A program made the position numbers and the translations under genes. 11,622 nt of DNA from assembly GCA_964558465.1 (NCBI GenBank), contig CAZLEF010000131.1:1-11622 (forward strand), read 5' to 3'. Below the pieces are notes generated by a model that worked only from the letters and a program-made list of their open reading frames with translations, ran no database searches and was not told the DNA's origin. Positions 6,766 to 11,622 of this stretch are shown piece by piece. Source of the stretch: JACJYC01 sp964558465. Its GTDB lineage: Bacteria > Bacteroidota > Bacteroidia > Chitinophagales > Saprospiraceae. Within the stretch, counting starts at the first letter, position 1; every line of letters begins with the position of its first letter.

Positions 6766-7334
6766 GTAAAGAATATATAACAGATAAAAATTTCAAGGGA
6801 GAAAATTATGCCGAAACAGGATTAAAAAAAGGTGAATACGAAGAGTGCATTTTTTTCAACTGTATTTTTTTAAACGCAGATCTGTCGGGAATTCATTTCT
6901 CCGGATGCGAATTTGAGGATTGCGACCTGAGCATGGCAAAATTGAAAGAAACAGCCTTCCGGGAGGCGAAATTCAAAAACTGCAAACTCATGGGGTTACA
7001 TTTTGACGACTGCCATACGTTTCTGCTTTCTTTCGAATTCGACCGTTGCATCCTGGATTTTTCCTCCTTTTACCAACTGAAACTGAAGGGTACCCATTTC
7101 AAAGATTGCCGCTTCGAACAAACTGAATTTATTGAAACCGATCTGACCAATGCCGTTTTCAAAAATTGCGATCTGAACCGGGCGGAATTTAAAAACGCCA
7201 TTTTGGAAGGAGCTGATTTCCGGAACGCATTCAATTTCTCTATCGACCCGGAAGCCAATCGGCTGAAAAAAGCTCGTTTTTCTGTCCAGAATGTTGCAGG
7301 GTTACTGGATAAATACCAGGTAGTAATCGAATAG
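6762..7334 (+). CDS. Pentapeptide-repeat protein, Qnr/MfpA/McbG-like
   Basis: The 190 residues are mostly pentapeptide repeats with Phe or Leu at the central position and frequent Cys at i-2-type positions. Examples are FSGCEFEDCDLSMAKL, FKNCKL, FKDCRFEQTEF, FKNCDLNRAEF and AILEGADF. They span about residues 25-152, with a short interruption near 85-100. They would fold into a right-handed quadrilateral beta helix. The tail (NFSIDPEANRLKKARFSV followed by GLLDKYQVVIE) resembles the C-terminal dimerisation segment of Qnr-type proteins. Family members mimic DNA and protect DNA gyrase, or act as immunity proteins; that activity is not provable here. The length is slightly below Qnr (about 215-220). 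It starts within the upstream gene's stop (4-bp overlap), so it is translationally coupled to the unknown protein. The sequence is A/T-rich like its partner, consistent with a shared accessory origin. Confidence 0.9.
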   Translation: MSKEYITDKNFKGENYAETGLKKGEYEECIFFNCIFLNADLSGIHFSGCEFEDCDLSMAKLKETAFREAKFKNCKLMGLHFDDCHTFLLSFEFDRCILDFSSFYQLKLKGTHFKDCRFEQTEFIETDLTNAVFKNCDLNRAEFKNAILEGADFRNAFNFSIDPEANRLKKARFSVQNVAGLLDKYQVVIE

Positions 7335-7670
7335 TTGATTCGCTTTGACCAGGATATCGTCCAGGTCCGTCTCTATGCAGGCATGAATTTGGATATTCAT
7401 TTACGGCATCCGTCGCCGCGCAACCAGATCGGGAAAAGAAGGACCCATGGTTTGGAGAAGAGGTATTGGCGTATTTGAAAAAGACAATCCAGGATGACGT
7501 CCTTCCTTTTCAAATATAATTTACGCAACAGAAAAAGCACAGTTATCGTGACCATTTTTGGAATTATTGTGGTTGTTGTACAAACAAGGCTATAACGCAG
7601 TACAACTGAAAAGTAACATCCCCAACCGTACTTTTGTTTAAAAAAACCCGGATAACCCAGCCTGAACCGG
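7335..7670. other. 336-bp gap with no confident gene
   Basis: The gap lies between the pentapeptide-repeat gene and ndh, whose 3' ends converge here. A plus-strand frame from about 7390 to 7515 ends in a protein-like stretch (DPWFGEEVLAYLKKTI then QDDVLPFQI, stop) but has no start codon. A 33-codon ATG frame at 7494-7595 encodes a basic N-terminus followed by a hydrophobic segment (VIVTIFGIIVVVV). A 93-codon minus frame (7397-7678) overlaps both and starts inside the end of ndh. None has family-like features, so the region may hold gene remnants. A weak terminator for ndh is listed separately. Confidence 0.45.
7640..7670 (-). terminator. Weak intrinsic terminator candidate after ndh
   Basis: On the minus strand, directly after the ndh stop, CCGG pairs with a second CCGG about 15 nt later, with a bulged extra pair, and a run of seven T follows. 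The stem is only 4-5 bp with a long loop, so the assignment is tentative. The position right after the stop and the T-run are the main support. Confidence 0.3.
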
Positions 7671-8984
7671 TCAAACAACCTCCTCCACTGCCTTTGCCGG
7701 CGCCTTGCGCTTCGGATTGATCAGTAAGCGCAAAGACTGGTCGTAAGTGAAATAACTCCAGGCCCAGTTGATGAACACAAAGAGCCGGTTTTTCACGCCC
7801 AGGATCTCCATCAGGTGGACAAACAGCCACAACACCCAGGCAAAAAAGCCCTGGAAGCTGAAGAAGGGCAGGTCGGCGACCGCCAGGTTGCGGCCCACCG
7901 TGGCCAGGGAACCTTTGTCAGAATAGGTGAACGCCTTCATGGGCAGACCCTCTGTTTTCCGGTTCAGGTTTTTGCTCAGCAAACCAGCCTGTTGCATGGC
8001 AACCTGCGCGACCTGAGGATGGCCGGCAGGGTATTTTTTATCGGCCGTCATTACAGCCATGTCGCCGATGGCAAAGATATTGTCGAAACCCTTGAGCTGG
8101 TTGTATTCATTGACGATGAAGCGTGCGCCTCTGCCCAATACGTCCGGGGAGAAACCGGGTACCGAATTGGCTTTTACCCCGGCTGCCCAAATCAGGGTTC
8201 GGGTTTCCAGCGGGGTTGCGTTTTCCAGGGTCACGTGCAGGCCGTCGTAATCCTTGACGAGGGTATTCACCTGCACCTGTACCCCCAGTTTCTCCAGGTA
8301 GGCTTTGGCCTTAAGGGAGGAAGTTTCGGAGTACCCGTTCAGTACTTTATCGGAAGCTTCCAACAAATGGATTTCCATTTGGTTGAAATCCAGTTCCGGA
8401 TAATCCTTCGGCAGGATGTATTTTTTCATTTCAGCCAATGCCCCGGCCAGTTCAACACCGGTTGGGCCGCCGCCGACAATGACCATGGTGAGCAGGCTTC
8501 GGCGGATTCCTTCATCCGTTTCGTTGAGCGCGTGTTCGAAATTGCTGATGATGGTATTGCGCAGGTCGATGGCTTCGGTCAGGGATTTCATGGGCGCGGC
8601 GTTCCGGCGGATGTTCTCATTGCCGAAATAATTGGTGGTCGCGCCAAGGGCCAGCACAAGGTAGTCGTAGTGCAATGACCCGATATCAGTCAGGATCGTC
8701 TGTTGTGCCGTATCCACCCGCTCCAAACGGGCAACCCGGAAATGGATGTCGTTTTGATCCTGGAATACCTTGCGCAAGGGGAAAGTAATGGCGCTGGGTT
8801 CGAGGCCGGCGGTAGCGACCTGATAAAAGAGAGGCTGGAACTGGTGGTAATTGTTTTTATCGAGCAAAACGACCTGGAACCGGCTTTTTCGGAGCGAGCG
8901 GGCGAGTTTCAGGCCTGCAAATCCGCCACCCGCGATGACAACCCGTTTTTTGCCGTTGTCGGAAATATTGGCTATGTTTTTCAT
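7671..8984 (-). CDS. ndh: Type II NADH:quinone oxidoreductase (NDH-2)
   Basis: This 437-residue single-subunit flavoenzyme passes electrons from NADH to quinone (here probably menaquinone) at the inner face of the cytoplasmic membrane without pumping protons. The FAD loop is GGGFAG (19-24) in VVIAGGGFAGLKLA. The NADH loop is GGGPTG (171-176) in VIVGGGPTGVELAG. FAIGDMA (304-310) is the second FAD motif, and AQVAMQQA (326-333) is the quinone-site signature of NDH-2. The C-terminal region (about 374-422, FFSFQGFFAWVLWLFVHLM then a second aromatic segment) is the amphipathic or hydrophobic membrane anchor, followed by a basic tail. ATG 8984 gives a short 12-residue extension before the first strand, normal for the family. 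It is transcribed away from mqnB across a 417-bp spacer. The last codons and TGA form GGTTGTTTGA, resembling the repeat unit found after other genes here. Confidence 0.94.
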   Translation of the reverse strand: MKNIANISDNGKKRVVIAGGGFAGLKLARSLRKSRFQVVLLDKNNYHQFQPLFYQVATAGLEPSAITFPLRKVFQDQNDIHFRVARLERVDTAQQTILTDIGSLHYDYLVLALGATTNYFGNENIRRNAAPMKSLTEAIDLRNTIISNFEHALNETDEGIRRSLLTMVIVGGGPTGVELAGALAEMKKYILPKDYPELDFNQMEIHLLEASDKVLNGYSETSSLKAKAYLEKLGVQVQVNTLVKDYDGLHVTLENATPLETRTLIWAAGVKANSVPGFSPDVLGRGARFIVNEYNQLKGFDNIFAIGDMAVMTADKKYPAGHPQVAQVAMQQAGLLSKNLNRKTEGLPMKAFTYSDKGSLATVGRNLAVADLPFFSFQGFFAWVLWLFVHLMEILGVKNRLFVFINWAWSYFTYDQSLRLLINPKRKAPAKAVEEVV

Positions 8985-9401
8985 TTGCCTTTGGTCATGA
9001 ATGTTCTGAAAGCTAAACGAACGGGAGGAGGGAATAGTTGCGTTCCGCAGGGGGCGGAAAAGGAAAGATCAAAGCAGTGGCAAAATATTATTTGGTTACT
9101 TCCCCGGTTTGATCTGTTTGTGTTTTTGCACGATTGAATGATGAAATAAAGATGGAGCGGGAAGGGTGAGAGAGGGATTAAATTTTTTTGGGGTAATCAA
9201 AGTCATGGCCGGATTGTTTTTAAACCGGCCGCATCCTGTGCACTGTTCCCAAAAAAGAAAATCAGGTGTATGAGTTGATCTTTCTGTTGGCAGATTGTGT
9301 TTTTGTAACGAGGTTTTTTCCTTTCTGCTTCCTGGTCAGTGTAAAAGCCCGTTTAATTTTCCCCGTATCAATGGAACCTTCAATCAGCAAATGATCAATT
9401 G
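8985..9401. other. Divergent ndh/mqnB spacer, no gene
   Basis: This 417-bp stretch between two divergent starts must hold promoters for both genes, but no full TTTG-n20-TAnnTTTG match is visible. The nearest half-matches are TAGCTTTC on the minus strand (9015-9008), for ndh, and TAATTTTC on the plus strand (9354-9361), for mqnB. Each has one mismatch in the -7 box and no -33 element at the right distance. A GC hairpin lies at 9207-9230. One isolated GGGTGAGAGAGGG (9164-9176) resembles the array unit at 10080-10157. No open frame here looks coding. Confidence 0.6.
9207..9230. other. GC-only hairpin in the ndh/mqnB spacer
   Basis: GGCCGG (9207-9212) and CCGGCC (9225-9230) form a perfect 6-bp stem around a 12-nt A/T loop. 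Two more outer pairs are possible across a bulge. No T-run follows on the plus strand. It could be a leader structure of mqnB mRNA, a regulator site, or chance. Confidence 0.4.
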
Positions 9402-9403
9402 AT
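9394..9403. promoter_or_regulatory. Perfect palindrome ATCAATTGAT over the mqnB start
   Basis: The 10-bp palindrome ATCAATTGAT includes the first two bases of the mqnB ATG (9402). Two related TCAAT sequences lie just upstream (9368-9372 and 9380-9384). A dimeric regulator bound here would block translation or transcription start, but short A/T palindromes occur by chance. Confidence 0.25.
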
Positions 9404-10079
9404 GAGAATCCTGCTCGTTTCAGCAACCCCATTCGAAGTAAAACCCGTTCAGGATTGGTTGGAAGAAAGTTGGACTTCCAAGGGGCTTTTCCGTTATATC
9501 AGCGGGAACACAGAGGTGAATTTGTTATTTACCGGAGTGGGTATGACGGCCACGGCTTATGCCCTTGGCAAATGCCTTGCCCTGAAACATTACGACCTGG
9601 CCATCAATGCCGGCATTGCGGGCGCCTACCACAACGGATTGAAAAAGGGGGATGTGGTCCAGGTGGTTTCCGAGACCTTTGCCGACCTGGGCGCAGAGGA
9701 AGCGGACGGCGCTTTTTCCGATATTTTCAGCTTGGGTTTGCTGGATGTCAACACGCCTCCTTTCCGGGACGGAACCCTGGTCAATGAATCTGCCGGGGCC
9801 TACAATTTCCTGCGTGCGGTAAGGGGGCTTACCGTCAACAAGGTACATGGATTCCAGCCTGCTATAGCCCGGATCCGGGAGCAATACCCCCTTGCGGATG
9901 TTGAAACGATGGAGGGCGCCGCATTTTTTTATGTTTGCCTGACGGAGGCTGTTCCGTTCCTGTCTATCCGGTCCGTTTCCAACTTTGTAGAAGCGCGCAA
10001 CCGGTCGGCGTGGGATATTCCGGGTGCGATTGGGGAACTGAACGGCGTATTGAGGAGGATTTTGGGGATGTTGGGGTAG
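9402..10079 (+). CDS. mqnB: Futalosine hydrolase, menaquinone biosynthesis
   Basis: This 225-residue nucleosidase cleaves futalosine to dehypoxanthine futalosine and hypoxanthine in the futalosine route to menaquinone, in the cytoplasm. The fold is that of MTA/SAH nucleosidases. TGVGMTATA (44-52) and NAGIAGAY (69-76) form the phosphorylase-superfamily core. DVETMEGAAFF (166-176) carries the nucleoside-binding ETMEG. RSVSNFVEARNRSAWDIPGAI (190-210) holds the putative catalytic Asp205 and is typical of MqnB rather than MTAN. The length is normal. ATG 9402 starts the first strand (MRILLVSATPFEV); the in-frame TTG just before it adds nothing. It is divergent from ndh, whose electron acceptor is probably the quinone this pathway makes. 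Other mqn genes are not in the window. The 3' end is unusually G-rich and the TAG lies in a run of GGGG tracts continuing into a repeat array. Confidence 0.93.
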   Translation: MRILLVSATPFEVKPVQDWLEESWTSKGLFRYISGNTEVNLLFTGVGMTATAYALGKCLALKHYDLAINAGIAGAYHNGLKKGDVVQVVSETFADLGAEEADGAFSDIFSLGLLDVNTPPFRDGTLVNESAGAYNFLRAVRGLTVNKVHGFQPAIARIREQYPLADVETMEGAAFFYVCLTEAVPFLSIRSVSNFVEARNRSAWDIPGAIGELNGVLRRILGMLG

Positions 10080-10100
10080 GGGCGAGAGGGGTGAGAGGGG
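10064..10100 (+). other. G-quadruplex motif spanning the mqnB stop codon
   Basis: Five GGGG runs lie at 10064-10067, 10073-10076, 10079-10082, 10088-10091 and 10097-10100, with loops of 5, 2, 5 and 5 nt on the coding strand. This exceeds the usual G3-N1-7 rule for an intramolecular quadruplex in either DNA or mRNA. The third run begins with the last base of the TAG stop (10077-10079). Formation in the cell is inference. Confidence 0.65.
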
Positions 10101-10157
10101 TGAGAGAGTGAGAGAGTGAGAGGGGTGAGAGAGTGAGAGAGTGAGAGAGTGAGAGGG
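10080..10157. repeat. Octamer/nonamer array between convergent mqnB and purK
   Basis: AGTGAGAG (8 bp) and GGGTGAGAG (9 bp) units, nine in all, run from the mqnB stop to about 10157. The order is three nonamer-type, two octamers, one nonamer and three octamers. The first unit has C for T (GGGCGAGAG). The plus strand has a single C in the whole array. It is therefore G/A-rich in the 3' region of mqnB and CT-rich in that of purK. The next 40 bases to the purK stop (10198) hold nothing recognisable. Confidence 0.9.
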
Positions 10158-10197
10158 TCTTTTAGGCACCAGTCACGCATTTAACAACCCCGGGATA

Positions 10198-11343
10198 CTA
10201 AACAACCACCCGCAAATGCTCCATCACCCATTTCGCCTTTTCCACTACCTCCTTCGCGTTGTGACCGACAATGGTGGCATGTCCCATTTTGCGGAAGGGT
10301 TTGGTGGTGGCTTTTCCGTAATTATGAATATACACTCCGGGCATGGCGAGGCATTGCTCCATTCCTTCAAATACCGGAGGGCCCTCGCAGCCTTCGGCGC
10401 CCAACAAATTGACCATAGCTGCCGGGCGGAGCAATTCCGTACTGCCGAGGGGCCAGTTGAGGATGGCGCGCAGGTGTTGTTCAAACTGTGATGTGACGCA
10501 GGCCTCAATGGTATGATGACCGCTGTTGTGCGGCCGCGGCGCCACCTCATTGACCCAAAGATCTCCGTTGCCGGTGAGGAACAACTCCACGGCCAGCAAA
10601 CCGCAAATATCAAAAGCCTCGATCAGGTTCCTGGCAAGATTTTCCGCCGCCTGTTCAACAGCCTCATCGATTTGTGCAGGGCATACCAATAACTCAACCA
10701 GGTTGGCATCCGGGTTAAAGACCATCTCCACCGCCGGAAAAACGGCGACTTCCCCCCGTTCATTGCGGGCTGCGATCACGGACAACTCCTTGTGGATGGG
10801 CGCCAGGTCTTCCGCCAGACAAGGGCCCGGCAGTAATTTTTTCGCCAGATCTTCACGCGACCTCAATATGGAAACGCCGCGCCCGTCGTAACCGGCCGTT
10901 GTCGTTTTTTGTACGAACGGAAAGGCCAGTTCGCCGTCTTCGATGGCTTGCAACAATGTTTTGTCGTCGTCAAAGATCCTGAAGGGAGCGGTTGGAAAGC
11001 CGTTGGCCCGGAAAAATGTTTTTTGCCGGCCTTTGTCGTTGATGATCTCCAATGCCCCCGGCCTGGGGTGTATACGTGTTCCTTCTGCCTCAAGTTGGCG
11101 GAGCGCATCCAGGTTCACATGCTCGATCTCGATCGTCAACACATCCACCTGGCGGCCGAAGGCCAGCACGGCCGCCTCGTTTTTGAAACTGCCTTCGACA
11201 AAACGGGAAACATAAGGGGCAGCGGGAAAGTCGGCGCTCTTATCCAGGGCCCAGAGCGGCAAATGCCATTTGCCGGCTGCCAGCGCCAGCATTTTACCCA
11301 GTTGACCGCCACCCAGAATGCCGGTTTTTTGATCGATTTTCAA
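10198..11343 (-). CDS. purK: N5-carboxyaminoimidazole ribonucleotide synthase
   Basis: This 381-residue ATP-grasp enzyme makes N5-CAIR from AIR, bicarbonate and ATP in de novo purine synthesis, in the cytoplasm. Signatures are GGGQLG (11-16), EIEHVN (72-77), NDKGRQK (102-108), the ATP-loop KTTTAGYDGRG (146-156) and NEVAPRPHNSGHHTIEAC (265-282). The latter provides metal and substrate ligands. The length is normal. The start appears to be TTG at 11343-11341. The upstream in-frame codons reach a TAA within five codons without ATG, the next in-frame Met (residue 18) lies beyond GGGQLG, and a promoter sits about 20 bp upstream. purE, the usual partner, is not in the window. The gene converges on mqnB across a repeat array. 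Its last codons and TAG read GGTTGTTTAG, similar to the end of ndh. Confidence 0.95.
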   Translation of the reverse strand: MKIDQKTGILGGGQLGKMLALAAGKWHLPLWALDKSADFPAAPYVSRFVEGSFKNEAAVLAFGRQVDVLTIEIEHVNLDALRQLEAEGTRIHPRPGALEIINDKGRQKTFFRANGFPTAPFRIFDDDKTLLQAIEDGELAFPFVQKTTTAGYDGRGVSILRSREDLAKKLLPGPCLAEDLAPIHKELSVIAARNERGEVAVFPAVEMVFNPDANLVELLVCPAQIDEAVEQAAENLARNLIEAFDICGLLAVELFLTGNGDLWVNEVAPRPHNSGHHTIEACVTSQFEQHLRAILNWPLGSTELLRPAAMVNLLGAEGCEGPPVFEGMEQCLAMPGVYIHNYGKATTKPFRKMGHATIVGHNAKEVVEKAKWVMEHLRVVV

Positions 11344-11363
11344 CGGATTTCGGATTTAGGGCG

Positions 11364-11395
11364 TAAATCTAGGTCCAAGAGTTGGAATGATCAAA
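11364..11395 (-). promoter_or_regulatory. Bacteroidota-type promoter for purK
   Basis: On the minus strand, TTTG (11395-11392) is followed after exactly 20 nt by TAGATTTA (11371-11364). The Bacteroidota housekeeping consensus is TTTG-n19 to 21-TAnnTTTG, so only the last base differs. Transcription would start a few bases downstream, giving a very short leader before the TTG start at 11343. This supports that start. Confidence 0.55.
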
Positions 11396-11561
11396 ATTTA
11401 AGACAGTTTCCGAGACTTCTTTTCGCAAATGGCGCAGGGTTTCTCCCAAATCCCGGTCAAAACGCCGGGAAACAATGATGGAAACACGAAATGGATAACA
11501 ATAAATATGACGACTCAGGACACCAGAAATGTCAAAACCTTCCTATTTTCGCAGGGCTACT

Positions 11562-11622
11562 CCAAACAACCCCAAACAATCCAAACAATCCAAACAATCC
11601 AAACAATCCAAACAATCCAAAC
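11562..11622. repeat. CCAAACAAT nonamer array running off the right edge
   Basis: One CCAAACAAC plus an extra C is followed by five perfect CCAAACAAT copies and a partial sixth that is cut by the window end. The plus strand is G-free. The unit is the reverse complement of the GTTGTTTGG unit at 3164-3231. The preceding stretch 11396-11561 shows no supported gene. A plus-strand frame from ATG 11507 stays open through the array because the period is a multiple of three, but its first residues look like no family. Confidence 0.9.

Noticed and set aside
7815..8678. 287-codon plus frame opposite ndh
   Set aside because: Antisense shadow of a complete NDH-2 with all three nucleotide-binding and quinone motifs.
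10187..10197. CCCGGG palindrome near the purK stop as a terminator
   Set aside because: It is a 6-bp palindrome without a loop and without a T-run on either strand.
11400..11561. 57-codon minus-strand frame upstream of purK with a protein-like end (RRFDRDLGETLRHLRKEVSE)
   Set aside because: It has no ATG, GTG or early TTG start, it is bounded by stops at a length easily reached by chance, and its 3' end overlaps the purK promoter.

Overview
The window reads as chromosomal DNA from a member of the Bacteroidota. A Saprospiria- or Chitinophagia-like bacterium is a guess from gene content, not proven. Four things point that way. Most starts lack Shine-Dalgarno sequences. The purK promoter fits the TTTG-n20-TAnnTTT pattern of that phylum. 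A Tat-exported 'gluconate dehydrogenase subunit 3' protein is paired with a GMC oxidoreductase. A futalosine-pathway menaquinone gene (mqnB) sits beside a type II NADH dehydrogenase. No mobile element, tRNA, rRNA or CRISPR array was found.

Layout. From 79 to 1548 (minus strand) is a CoA-acylating methylmalonate-semialdehyde dehydrogenase. A short divergent spacer leads to an A/T-richer SAM-dependent methyltransferase (1819-2544). A three-gene oxidoreductase group follows on the plus strand: a Tat/lipoprotein-type small subunit (2591-3163), a GMC flavoprotein with no signal of its own (3303-4982), and a monomeric sarcosine oxidase-like flavoprotein (5010-6203). Next is an A/T-rich, translationally coupled pair: an unrecognised 162-residue protein (6277-6765) and a Qnr/MfpA-like pentapeptide-repeat protein (6762-7334). 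After a gene-poor gap come ndh (7671-8984, minus) and divergent mqnB (9402-10079, plus), functionally linked because menaquinone is the likely electron acceptor of NDH-2. purK (10198-11343, minus) converges on mqnB.

The most unusual signal is not a gene. Several intergenic gaps begin, exactly at a stop codon, with a short tandem repeat of 7-11 bp units. The repeat is G-rich and nearly C-free on the coding strand of the gene that ends there. Sites are 1-80, 3164-3302, 6204-6270, 10080-10157 and 11562-11622, with a minimal case at 4983-4996. Motifs differ from site to site, although 3164-3302 and 11562-11622 share one. In several cases the stop codon lies inside a degenerate first unit, as if the array had grown out of the gene end. 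Two arrays also carry a complementary C-rich, G-poor arm that could fold back on the first. One forms a clear G-quadruplex motif across the mqnB stop codon. Function, if any, is unknown.
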